In this document: positions 7,497-15,084 of the stretch, piece by piece | How the letters are laid out: each line of letters opens with the position of its first letter | How positions within the stretch are numbered: position 1 is the first letter of the stretch | From: Planctomycetota bacterium | GTDB taxonomy: Bacteria > Planctomycetota > UBA1135 > UBA2386 | Length of the DNA: 17,974 bases | Assembly: GCA_020425885.1 (NCBI GenBank) | Contig: JAGQRA010000509.1 | Span: forward strand, 1 to 17,974 | Direction of reading: 5' to 3' | Position numbers and translations under genes: made by a program | The notes under the pieces: generated by a model | Told to the model about the DNA's origin: nothing | Seen by the model: only the letters and a program-made list of their open reading frames with translations | Database searches by the model: none

Positions 7497-8401
7497 GGCA
7501 CGGTCTGCTCGGGTGGTGGTTCGGTCGTGCCCGGGATCCTACGTGACGTCAGGGCATTCAGCGCCATGTCGATCGCGTCGAGTACGCGGTCGACGGTGAT
7601 GTCGGTCATGCAGCGTCCGCGAGGTGTCGCAGTGCAACCCGATGCCTGCATCGCGGCGAAGCACCGGGTCATGCAGTGCAGGCATTCGAGCCCTTCGGCT
7701 TCGACGGCGTGCACCGTTGCCCCTGGATGCACGAAGCGGGCCGGTGCCGCCAGCGAGAACAGCGTGACGCATGGCACCCCGGCTGCCTGGGCATAGTGGA
7801 ACGGCCCGGAGTTGTTGCCGGCGAAGAGGTCGCAGGTGGTCAGCAGCGCCGCGGTCTCGCGCATGGAGAGGGTGCCGACCTGATCGATGCCCCAGCCGAG
7901 GCGATCCTTGCTGCCGATGCCGACGACCTCGGCACCCGACTTCTGCAGCAGCCAGGCGACCGTGCGCCAGCGCTCGACCGGCCAATGACGCTGCGGGTCG
8001 AAATGGTCGGCGCAGATCGCGACCCGAGGTCGCCGCGGCCGCGGCAGGCGCCGGCAGATGGTCATGTCCGCGGGGCCGAGGTGCAGTCGCGGGCGGCGGT
8101 CGCTGGGCGCGACCGCGGCGTAGCTGCACATATGATCGATCAGGCTCGGCATCGCCTCGAGTCGGCCGTAGGACTCCGTGTCCATGTGGTTGAAGAGCCG
8201 TACCTCGACCGTCCGGTCGAAGCGCTGCCCGGTGGCCGCAAGGCCGTGAACGAGGGGGTTGTGGATGACGTTGCCGACCTTGCCGCGCAACCAGATGCGG
8301 GTCGACGATCCGAATCGTTCATGCAGGCCGAGCATCATCGGGTCGCTGCAGAGCAGGTCGCCGAGGCCCCAGTTGCCGATGTAGTCGACCAGGATGTCCA
8401 T
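7493..8401 (-). CDS. Glycosyltransferase family 9 (heptosyltransferase-like)
   Basis: This 302-residue protein resembles the ADP-heptose:LPS heptosyltransferases. The N-terminal GNWGLGDLLCSDPMMLGL (9-26) corresponds to the GD-x-(L/I)-x-x-x-P-x-(I/L)-x-x-L start of the GT-B fold. HWPVERWRTVAWLLQKSGAEVVGIGS (139-164) matches the start of the nucleotide-sugar domain, and DLFAGNNSGPFHYAQAAGVP (191-210) matches the conserved D-x-x-x-(G/S)-N-D-(S/T)-G-x-x-H-x-A core, with NNS in place of the usual NDS or NDT. The cysteines C240, C243, C247, C256 and C264 follow the C-x-P-C-x(4-9)-C ending common in this family. It should act at the inner face of the cytoplasmic membrane on a lipid-linked acceptor, though acceptor and donor are unknown. 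Its ATG overlaps the stop of the radical SAM gene, and its own stop overlaps the next start. Confidence 0.82.
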   Translation of the reverse strand: MDILVDYIGNWGLGDLLCSDPMMLGLHERFGSSTRIWLRGKVGNVIHNPLVHGLAATGQRFDRTVEVRLFNHMDTESYGRLEAMPSLIDHMCSYAAVAPSDRRPRLHLGPADMTICRRLPRPRRPRVAICADHFDPQRHWPVERWRTVAWLLQKSGAEVVGIGSKDRLGWGIDQVGTLSMRETAALLTTCDLFAGNNSGPFHYAQAAGVPCVTLFSLAAPARFVHPGATVHAVEAEGLECLHCMTRCFAAMQASGCTATPRGRCMTDITVDRVLDAIDMALNALTSRRIPGTTEPPPEQTVP

Positions 8402-9684
8402 CAGTCGGTCGAGGTTGCCGGTGTGTTCGCGGCATCGAGAGCCTGCTCGATCCGGCGCAGCGGTGCGGACGGCATCGATCGCAGGATCGTGGCCCGGGCC
8501 AAGGGTACCAGGTCGAGTTCGCGCGCGACGCTGATCGCGGCGGCGACCGTCTCGGTCGTGGCCGCGCCACCCTCGATGGCACGCACCGTGGCGGCGAGGC
8601 TGTGCTTCTTCCTGCCGGTGTCGTAGAGGGCCGCGGCGAGCTGTGCCCAGGTTCCGCTGCTGTCGGCGCCGGCGGTCCGCTCCTTGCCGATCGCCGCGAG
8701 CAGGGCGTGCTCGGCAGCCTCGGCGTTGCCCTGGGCGAGGTAGCGCCGTGCGACCTCCCGGATGGCCGCCGGCTGCATCAGCCGCAGGTAGATATCGGGG
8801 TCATCACCGGTCCGGCCGAAGATCCGACCGTCGCGGTCGCGGAAGGCGCCGTGGCCGCTGTTCTCGTGACACGGATCGCAGAAGCCGAAGTCGTCGCAGG
8901 CGAAGAACTGGCCCATCTCCGGCAGCGGCCGGCAGTGTTCGATCGCGGTGATGTTGCCGAACCGGTTGCTGCGTTCGGTCAGATGGTACTGGCAGTTGTA
9001 GATGCCGCCCTCCGGGTCGATGTTGACCCAGGCGCTGGTACAGTCGATCCGGGTCCGGCGTTCGCGGTCGAAGGCGTGACCGAGGTGGGGGCCGCGGAAC
9101 TCGTTGCACTGCAGGGTCAGGCCACGCCGTCGCGCGAGCTCGATGAGCTTCTTGACGTTGCGATCGTGCGCGTCGCTGCGGAAGTGGGGGAATCGTCCGA
9201 GCCCGACGAGCGAGAACACCGGCGCCTCGACGAGGCCCGAATCGCGCAGTCGCTCGGCCTGGTCGAGCCACGTCTCGGGCCCGATGAACTGCGGATGGTA
9301 GGTGTGGAAGCTGGTGCGGAAGGTCTTGCCGTGCGCCCTCATCTCCGCCGCCACGGCATCGACGTCGAAGGTCAGGTTCGAGGTCAGGTCGAGGTCATAG
9401 CCTTCGAGCCTGGCGGCGATGAAGGCGAAGTCGCGGTGCAGTGACGGCTCGCCGCCGGTGAGGATCAGGGCGCGCTCGGGACGCACCGGGAAGGCGTTCA
9501 GGGCCTCGACCCACTGCCGGCCGTCGAGCTCACGGTAGCGCCCCCATGGCCGGCGCGGCTGGCCCGGGATCACTTGCGGCTTCTGGATGCAGTAGTCGCA
9601 GGCGAAGTTGCACCTGGCCGTGAGGTGGGCGACCCAGACGTGGGTGGCCGTCGCAGGCAACGGGAAGCGGGTCGTCGGAGGCAT
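8401..9684 (-). CDS. Radical SAM enzyme with SPASM-like cysteine domain
   Basis: This 427-residue enzyme has the radical SAM motif CNFACDYC (C25, C29, C32), which binds the SAM-cleaving 4Fe-4S cluster, and the GGEP motif at 77-80. After the barrel, a second cysteine set (C215, C231, C263, C269 and C272, with NIDPEGGIYNC and FGNI between them) follows the layout of SPASM or twitch domains, which hold auxiliary clusters. Residues from about 300 are alanine-rich helices that look like TPR-type repeats, possibly for binding a partner or substrate. SPASM enzymes modify peptides, proteins or sugars and oxidise alcohols. No precursor peptide is visible nearby, so a sugar or protein substrate is as likely. 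Start ATG at 9684; a 15-base palindrome lies just upstream. It shares an ATGA overlap with the GT9 gene, suggesting one pathway. Exact reaction unknown. Confidence 0.85.
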   Translation of the reverse strand: MPPTTRFPLPATATHVWVAHLTARCNFACDYCIQKPQVIPGQPRRPWGRYRELDGRQWVEALNAFPVRPERALILTGGEPSLHRDFAFIAARLEGYDLDLTSNLTFDVDAVAAEMRAHGKTFRTSFHTYHPQFIGPETWLDQAERLRDSGLVEAPVFSLVGLGRFPHFRSDAHDRNVKKLIELARRRGLTLQCNEFRGPHLGHAFDRERRTRIDCTSAWVNIDPEGGIYNCQYHLTERSNRFGNITAIEHCRPLPEMGQFFACDDFGFCDPCHENSGHGAFRDRDGRIFGRTGDDPDIYLRLMQPAAIREVARRYLAQGNAEAAEHALLAAIGKERTAGADSSGTWAQLAAALYDTGRKKHSLAATVRAIEGGAATTETVAAAISVARELDLVPLARATILRSMPSAPLRRIEQALDAANTPATSTD

Positions 9685-9687
9685 CGG

Positions 9688-9702
9688 GGAACCCTGGGTT
9701 CC
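9688..9702. promoter_or_regulatory. Perfect palindrome upstream of the radical SAM gene
   Basis: GGAACCCTGGGTTCC has two perfect 7-base arms around a single central T. It lies three bases from the ATG of the radical SAM gene in the 51-base gap after the CZB gene. It could be an operator, or as RNA a structure limiting translation of the operon. An RNA hairpin would need to open the central pairs to form a loop, leaving about six paired bases. Confidence 0.45.
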
Positions 9703-9735
9703 ATGCCATCGACGCTTCCGGGCCCGCCGCTTGAG

Positions 9736-10095
9736 CTACTCGCTCTTCCAGGCCATCAGCTGCTGCACGAGCTGGCCGGAGATGTCGGTGTACTCGGCGT
9801 TCATCGCCGCCTTGGCGCCATCGGTGTTGCCGGCTTCGACCATTCGCAGGATGCGCGCGGCCTCCTGGTGGAAGCGGGCGTGCAGCTCCACCACCTGCGC
9901 GTAGTGGGGAGCCGACTTGCTGATCGCGTCGATGGTCTGGTGCAGCCACTTGCCGAACTCGCAGCGGTCGTCGGCTTCGACGTGGGCGGCGTCGTGTTCG
10001 CACTTGCCGGAGGAGATGGCGTTGAGGAGGTGCCCCTTCCACAGGCCGTGGGCGCCGATCGCGGCCGAGATCTGGCCCTGCAGTAGCGTCGTCAT
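9736..10095 (-). CDS. Standalone CZB (chemoreceptor zinc-binding) domain protein
   Basis: The 119-residue protein is little more than one CZB domain, a helical bundle that binds zinc through three histidines and one cysteine. The expected ligands are visible: H16 in IGAHGLWKGHL, C45 in DRCEFGKWL, and H72 and H76 in LHARFH. CZB domains sense zinc and oxidants such as hypochlorous acid and usually sit at the end of chemoreceptors or diguanylate cyclases. Here there is no signalling domain, so it may act in trans on another protein or buffer zinc. An in-frame TTG at 10149 would add 18 residues of no clear family character; the ATG at 10095 was preferred because the domain starts directly after it. 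It lies 51 bases upstream of the radical SAM gene on the same strand and is divergent from the next gene. Confidence 0.85.
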   Translation of the reverse strand: MTTLLQGQISAAIGAHGLWKGHLLNAISSGKCEHDAAHVEADDRCEFGKWLHQTIDAISKSAPHYAQVVELHARFHQEAARILRMVEAGNTDGAKAAMNAEYTDISGQLVQQLMAWKSE

Positions 10096-10199
10096 GGTCG
10101 GGTCATCGACCGCGACGGCGCCGAGCTTGATGCGGCTCTGTGCGGACAATCCCGAGGCCGGCGCTCGTCCCGTTCACGGTGTCCCGGCAAGATGACGAC

Positions 10200-10631
10200 A
10201 TGACCAAGCCCGCGCCCGATCATCACGATGCCGAACTGATCCTGAAGTTCTACGACCTGCGCCGGGAGCCGGTGATGCGACAGTCGCGCGACGCCATGCT
10301 GCGCGACTTCTGGCCGCGCAACGCCGACGAAGCGATGGCGGTGCTGAGTCCGGACCATCCCCAGAACCAGGCCTTCCGTCAGGTCGTGACCTACTGGGAG
10401 ATGGTCTACGGCATGGCCAAGTACGGCGTCGTCCACACCGACCTGCTGCTCGAGAGCAACGGTGAGGGCCTGTTCGTCTACGCCAAGTTCGAGCCGTATG
10501 TCGCCCAGATGCGCGAGCAATGGAATCCGCGGGCCTTCGAGAAGGCGCAGTGGATCAGCAACTCGGGGCCGCTGGCGGAGAAGATCCTCGGCAACTTCCG
10601 GGCGCGGGTGAAGCGGCGGTTGGAGGGGTAG
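10200..10631 (+). CDS. Hypothetical protein, 143 residues
   Basis: I do not recognise this protein. It has no signal peptide or membrane segment and appears soluble and mainly helical. Features are a charged start rich in histidine and aspartate (DHHDAE, 7-12), a region rich in aromatic residues (WEMVYGMAKYG, 66-76), and a basic end (RARVKRRLEG, 134-143). Its composition is that of a real gene: strong G or C at third codon positions and no convincing ORF opposite. The ATG at 10200 is preferred over an in-frame GTG at 10140, which would overlap the upstream region of the CZB gene; neither has a clear Shine-Dalgarno site. It is divergent from the CZB gene with 104 bases between, and convergent with the DUF4276 gene, 41 bases away. 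Function is not inferred. Confidence 0.75.
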   Translation: MTKPAPDHHDAELILKFYDLRREPVMRQSRDAMLRDFWPRNADEAMAVLSPDHPQNQAFRQVVTYWEMVYGMAKYGVVHTDLLLESNGEGLFVYAKFEPYVAQMREQWNPRAFEKAQWISNSGPLAEKILGNFRARVKRRLEG

Positions 10632-10672
10632 TCGGAGAGACGGTTGCTGGCGAGGGGTGGCGGTACAGACGC

Positions 10673-11347
10673 TCAGCGGATCGAGCTTGCCACCGCGCGA
10701 AGTTCGCCGCGGAAGCGCTGGAATGCGCCGAGCCTGCCGAGAGCCTCGAGGTCGCAATTGAGTGCCAGGTCCCTTCGCGTACCCCAGGTATGAGCGCCAA
10801 GGTCCGTCTGGTCCGGAATCCGTTCCATGGCTTCCGCGATCCACTGTTGCAGCAGTTGCTTGGCCTGCCCTCTCGCCATGCTCTCAGGAGCTGATGGCGT
10901 GGTTTTGATACCCAGGTGATCGGCGAGCGCTCTCGGATCGGCGATCAACCAGGCCTCGAACTCACGCACGGGGACGGCGATGACCCTCGGTAGGTCCAAG
11001 CCGGCGGTCGATGCTTCGACCTGTCGCTTGCGGTCGGAGACTCCGTCTTCGTCGATGAACACGATTGCGAGCTGCGGGCGCTTGGTTGGAGCGGCGAAGG
11101 TGAGGAGGCGGCGCAGACGCTTCGGCTGCAACAGGTCACTGCCGCGATGGGGCTTGCCCTGGTACCGCAGAGGTGACACGAACTGAACTGCCTGCTGCGG
11201 GATCCCCCGATCCGCATCGAGAAGACGCGCCACGAGGTGATGGGCGGCGCCGCGGTGCTGAGCTGACAACGGCTCTCCAGGCGCGGGCAACCAGGCCGAC
11301 TCGCCGCGGTCCTCGCCTGGCCCTTCGGCATAGAGCACGATCCGCAT
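10673..11347 (-). CDS. DUF4276 family protein, TOPRIM-like, probable defence effector
   Basis: The 224-residue protein matches DUF4276. Its start MRIVLYAEGPGED places a conserved glutamate at E8 after the first strand, IVFIDEDG (95-102) supplies an acidic pair at D99 and D101, and VREFEAWLIADP (127-138) is the most recognisable family signature. The E then DxD order is that of TOPRIM folds, as in the nuclease part of OLD proteins, so metal-dependent nucleic acid cleavage is a reasonable inference. The gene begins six bases after the AAA ATPase gene ends, with GAGG a few bases before its ATG inside the ATPase's last codons. That pairing of ATPase and separate TOPRIM-like protein recalls split OLD-type and RloA/RloB-type defence pairs. 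It is less strongly biased to G/C at third positions than its neighbours, which fits recent transfer. Confidence 0.8.
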   Translation of the reverse strand: MRIVLYAEGPGEDRGESAWLPAPGEPLSAQHRGAAHHLVARLLDADRGIPQQAVQFVSPLRYQGKPHRGSDLLQPKRLRRLLTFAAPTKRPQLAIVFIDEDGVSDRKRQVEASTAGLDLPRVIAVPVREFEAWLIADPRALADHLGIKTTPSAPESMARGQAKQLLQQWIAEAMERIPDQTDLGAHTWGTRRDLALNCDLEALGRLGAFQRFRGELRAVASSIR

Positions 11348-11353
11348 CGATCC

Positions 11354-12271
11354 TCAGCTCCCGGGGACGCCGCCGAGACCGCCGGACAGCCAGACATCAC
11401 CAAGGGAATCGTCGTACTCGCGCAGCGTCGTGAGCCATGACGGATCATCGACGGGTGCGTGCTCGACGATCGTCTCGCCGGTGTCCTTGGAACGTCGGAA
11501 GAAGCGGACCTCCGTCGGCTCGACGAATTCGAGCAGCTCTGCTGAATGGGTGGCCAACAGCACCTGGACCGGCTTGGGACCGAGCTGACCCGTTGCCAGC
11601 TTGCGCAGCGCCTGCACCAACTCGCTCATCAAGAAAGGATGCAATCCGCGTTCTGGCTCCTCGATGGCGATGAGGTCGGGTGCCGGGGTCTGATAGGGCA
11701 GAAGCAGGAACGCGAACATCAGCATGGTGCCGTCGGAGACCTGCCACGGCTCGTACCAGATGTCGGGTTGCCAAGCATCCTGGAACACGATGCGGTGGGT
11801 GCCACTGCCCTGCGGTCGGGCCGCGACATCGTTGAACATCGGAACGAGGGCGCAGAGTTGTTTGGCGATCTCGTCTTGCTCCCGGCGGGTCAGGGTCGCG
11901 AAGAGGTTCGCCAATCCGCTTCCCCTGGCGCCCAGGAGTCGCGTTTCCTGCAGCTGGTTGCTCTGGCGCAGGTGATCGAGATCGAGTTGGAGCAGCTGGC
12001 ACTCAGGCAGGGAACCAATGCGCGCTCCCGTGATTTCCATGCGCAACTCGAAGGTCACGAGGTTCCCGGGTTCGCGCGCACGCGCAATCGTCCGCACGAC
12101 CAGATCGACCTGTCGAGCCCAACGGTCTTCTGGGCGGTAGTCTTGCGCCAGCGCCGCAAACACGCTGCTCTTGCCAGAGGCGTTGGCGCCGACCAGAACC
12201 GTCAGCGGCTCGAGCTTCATCTCGACATGCCGCAGGCAGCGGAAGTTCTCGATCAGCAAATGCTCGATCAT
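11354..12271 (-). CDS. AAA ATPase, RecF/OLD-like, probable defence sensor
   Basis: The 305-residue protein begins MIEHLLIENFRCL, the usual entry of RecF, SMC and OLD-like ATPases. It has Walker A GANASGKSS (28-36), an ABC-type signature VSDGTM (178-183), Walker B DLIAIEEPERGLHP (199-212, with E204 and E205) and an ATHSAELL switch (240-247). Between the two halves is only a short insertion (about 60-175), so there is no long coiled coil and no fused nuclease. Members like this (AAA_15 or AAA_21) commonly pair with a nuclease gene in anti-phage modules such as Gabija, Septu, PARIS and AbiL. Here the partner is the DUF4276 gene directly downstream. The ATG at 12271 was chosen because upstream codons lie inside the molybdopterin gene in another frame. 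It is 47 bases after that gene, so read-through transcription is possible. Many third-position A or T codons set it apart. Confidence 0.87.
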   Translation of the reverse strand: MIEHLLIENFRCLRHVEMKLEPLTVLVGANASGKSSVFAALAQDYRPEDRWARQVDLVVRTIARAREPGNLVTFELRMEITGARIGSLPECQLLQLDLDHLRQSNQLQETRLLGARGSGLANLFATLTRREQDEIAKQLCALVPMFNDVAARPQGSGTHRIVFQDAWQPDIWYEPWQVSDGTMLMFAFLLLPYQTPAPDLIAIEEPERGLHPFLMSELVQALRKLATGQLGPKPVQVLLATHSAELLEFVEPTEVRFFRRSKDTGETIVEHAPVDDPSWLTTLREYDDSLGDVWLSGGLGGVPGS

Positions 12272-12318
12272 CGCCGCAAGACTACCACCCGTGCGATCCT
12301 GGTTCCCGTCCGCACCGG

Positions 12319-15084
12319 CTACAACCGGAACGCCTCGTCCGTCGGTCGGCAGACGCGCTTGAGGTGCAGCGGCCGTCGCAGCCCGTCGTGGCCGTGCTGC
12401 CCGGCCGGTCGCGTGCGCGCCATCCACTCCTCGAACACCGCCATCGAGCGGGCGGTGTCGGCGTAGACGTCGCCGTAGCGATCGCCGGCCTCGGCCTTGG
12501 TGACGACGACCTTCTGGTGCCAGCAGTGCATGCCGCTGACGGGATCGGGCTGGGCCGGGAAGGTCATGTTCTGGTGGACGCCGCCGCTGGTCCACCACAC
12601 CTTCTCGCTCTCGTTGTCGTCGCTTCGGAACGCGCCGATGTCCTTGGTGCGACGGACCAGGAACGCGGTGTCGCTGACCCGGCGCAGATCGACGTCCGGC
12701 ATCTGCCAGCGATTGCCGCCGGTGTGGTCGCCCTGGACGTTCCAGCGGCCGAGGTGGTGGCTGCACGCGATCACGCCGGGCCGCACGCCTTCGGTGATCC
12801 AGACCGCATTGACGTAGTAGCCGATGCGGGTCGAGACGCGGATCAGATCGCCCATCGCGACGCCGATGCGCTCGGCATCGCTCGGATGCATCCATACCGG
12901 GTTGGTGTTCGACAGCTCGGTCAGCCACTTGCTGTTGGCCGATCGGGTGTGGATCAGCGTCGGCAGCCGGAAGGTCGGCACCAGCACCATCTCGCCGGCC
13001 GCGCGATCGAGCTTGCCTTCGTCGATGTGCGACTCGAGGTAGACCGGCGTCGAATACTCGGGCCAGCCCCAGTCGACCATCGTCTGCGAGAACAGCTCGA
13101 GCTTGCGCGATGGGGTGTGGAAGCCGCTGCAGGCCTTGCCGTCGGCCCACACCCCGACCACGACGCCGTCACGGGTCACAGAGCCGCGCTGCTCGTCGAT
13201 CACGTAGTCACCGGCCGGCAGTTCGCTGGCGTAGGTCCGGTAGACCTGATCCTGCACGAGGAACGCGCCGTGGGTCCGCATGTACTCGAGCGGCGTCTGG
13301 TTCTGCGCGGCCGCGGCCTCGGGCAGGCCCGGCACCGAGTTCTCGAAGATCCAGCCGTAGTACTCGTCGATCGTGATGCGCTCGCCGGGCCGGTACGGCG
13401 ACTCGAAATGCTCGCGGATGCCGAGCGAGCCGTCGGGATCGACCTTCCAGGACAGCGCGATCCAGAACTCGTCCTCCTCCCAGACCTCGCCGGGGTTGAC
13501 CTCCCAGGTCCACTCGAACTTCCTGCCCTCGCGTTGTGCCAGCGTGCGCGCGACGGGCTGACGGAAACCGATCCAGGTCGCGGCGTGGGTCTCCTGCGAC
13601 ATCAGGTCATGGCGCTCGGTGGCGTGGCCCATGGGCAACACGAAGTCGGCCCAGCGCGAGGTCTCGTTCCAGGTCGGCGACAGCACCGCGTGGCAGCCGA
13701 CCTTGGCCTCGTCGGCCAGCATGTCGATCCACATCGCGCCGTCGGGATTGGTCCAGACCGGGTTGTAGACGCGCGTGAAGTAGGTATCGATCACGCCGCG
13801 GCCGCTCTGCACGAGGTGCGGCAGGCAGAAGCTGAGTTCGTGGTGCGACAGCGGCCATTCGCGCGGGTAGAGCAGCTCGCTCCAGACGTCCTGCGGCCGC
13901 GGCTTGCTGTGGGTCGCCGGCACGAACTTGTTGGTCGCCGAGGGCGCGGTGCCGCCGATCGTGCTGACCGCACCGACGAGCACGCTGACGAACTGCAGGG
14001 TGCGGGCCACGGCCCACCCGCCTTCGTTGCCGGCCGCGGCGTTGCGCCAGACGTGCGAGCTGAAGGCGCTGCCGGCCCTGCCGATCTCGTGCGCAACCTC
14101 CTCGATCATCCCCCGGTCGAGACCGCAGATCTCGGCGGCGTGCTCGGGCGTGGCGTAGGCGTAGTCGGCGGCGAGATCGCGCTTGAAGTCGGCGAATTCG
14201 ACCGCGCGCCCCTTGGCCTCCTGATAGCCCTGCCAGTCGACCCAGGTGCCGACGAAGTCCCAGTCGACGAGGTCGTCGCGCAGCAACACGTGGGCGAACG
14301 CGAGCAGCATCATGGCCTCGGTGCCCGGCCGCGGCGCCAGCCAATAGTCGCTCATGCTGGCGGTGTTCGACAGGCGGATGTCGCAGGTCGCGATCTTCGC
14401 GCCTTTCATCTTGCCGTCGATGATGCGTTGCGCGTGCGGGTTGAAGTAGTGCCCGGTCTCGAGGTGGGCCGAGATCAGCAGCGTGAACTTCGCGTTCTCG
14501 TAGTCGGGCGACGGTCGGTCGTAGCCGCTCCACAGCGAATAGCCGAGGCGGGCCGCGCCGCTGCAGACATTGGTGTGCGAGTTGTGACCGTCGACGCCCC
14601 AGGTCTGCAACACGCGCTCGACGTAGCCATCGTGGCCGGGGCGGCCGACGTGGTACATGACCTCGGTCTTGCGGCCCTCGACGATGGCCTTGCGGATGCG
14701 GCCGGCCAGCGTGTCCAGCACCTCGTCCCAGGTCGTGCGTTCGAACCGACCGCTGCCGCGCGGTCCGACCCGTTTCATCGGGTAGAGCACGCGGTCCGGA
14801 TCGTGGATCTGGTTGAGGGTCGCCGGTCCCTTGGCGCAGTTGCGGCCGCGCGAGCCGGGATGGTAGGGGTTGCCCTCGAGCTTGCGGATCTTGCCGTCCT
14901 GCTTGTCGACGTAGGCGACGAGGCCGCAGGCGGCCTCGCAGTTGAAGCAGATGGTCGGCACCAACGAGTAGTTCCTGGTGACGCGGCGCGGCCACGACCT
15001 GGCGTCGAGCTCGTGCCAGTCGTGCCACTGATCCGGCGGCGGGAAGTTCTCGAGCGGGGTCGTGCGCAGGGTGCTTTGATCCAT
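12319..15084 (-). CDS. Molybdopterin-dependent oxidoreductase, large catalytic subunit
   Basis: This 921-residue protein belongs to the DMSO reductase superfamily. An N-terminal 4Fe-4S site is formed by C46, C49 and C53 (CFNCEAAC) and C83 (NCAKG), with K85 in the usual electron-transfer position. NVCSGAARLGY (172-181) carries C174 where a cysteine ligand to molybdenum or tungsten is expected; this is inference. The middle holds the cofactor-binding domains (around RLSNTASMSDYW), and from about residue 740 the sequence shows the C-terminal dinucleotide-binding domain (HTRSANSKWLTELSNTNPVWM, HPSDAERIGVAMGDLIRV). There is no twin-arginine signal in the 45 residues before the cluster, so a cytoplasmic location is likely unless it is exported with a partner. 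No Fe-S electron-transfer or membrane-anchor subunit is encoded nearby. The substrate is unknown. ATG at 15084 chosen over an in-frame start at 15123. Confidence 0.9.
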   Translation of the reverse strand: MDQSTLRTTPLENFPPPDQWHDWHELDARSWPRRVTRNYSLVPTICFNCEAACGLVAYVDKQDGKIRKLEGNPYHPGSRGRNCAKGPATLNQIHDPDRVLYPMKRVGPRGSGRFERTTWDEVLDTLAGRIRKAIVEGRKTEVMYHVGRPGHDGYVERVLQTWGVDGHNSHTNVCSGAARLGYSLWSGYDRPSPDYENAKFTLLISAHLETGHYFNPHAQRIIDGKMKGAKIATCDIRLSNTASMSDYWLAPRPGTEAMMLLAFAHVLLRDDLVDWDFVGTWVDWQGYQEAKGRAVEFADFKRDLAADYAYATPEHAAEICGLDRGMIEEVAHEIGRAGSAFSSHVWRNAAAGNEGGWAVARTLQFVSVLVGAVSTIGGTAPSATNKFVPATHSKPRPQDVWSELLYPREWPLSHHELSFCLPHLVQSGRGVIDTYFTRVYNPVWTNPDGAMWIDMLADEAKVGCHAVLSPTWNETSRWADFVLPMGHATERHDLMSQETHAATWIGFRQPVARTLAQREGRKFEWTWEVNPGEVWEEDEFWIALSWKVDPDGSLGIREHFESPYRPGERITIDEYYGWIFENSVPGLPEAAAAQNQTPLEYMRTHGAFLVQDQVYRTYASELPAGDYVIDEQRGSVTRDGVVVGVWADGKACSGFHTPSRKLELFSQTMVDWGWPEYSTPVYLESHIDEGKLDRAAGEMVLVPTFRLPTLIHTRSANSKWLTELSNTNPVWMHPSDAERIGVAMGDLIRVSTRIGYYVNAVWITEGVRPGVIACSHHLGRWNVQGDHTGGNRWQMPDVDLRRVSDTAFLVRRTKDIGAFRSDDNESEKVWWTSGGVHQNMTFPAQPDPVSGMHCWHQKVVVTKAEAGDRYGDVYADTARSMAVFEEWMARTRPAGQHGHDGLRRPLHLKRVCRPTDEAFRL

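Noticed and set aside
7560..8129. Open frame on the same strand in another frame inside the GT9 gene (7539-8129)
   Set aside because: Composition is arginine- and alanine-rich with no motif, while the GT9 frame has clear family motifs.
9685..9735. A possible precursor peptide for the radical SAM enzyme
   Set aside because: The gap is 51 bases with no start, stop and leader-like coding stretch; no cysteine-rich or repeat peptide is seen nearby.
12272..13150. In-frame upstream extension of the AAA ATPase, giving 598 residues
   Set aside because: The added part lies inside the molybdopterin gene in another frame and has shadow composition; the ATPase fold starts exactly at the ATG at 12271.
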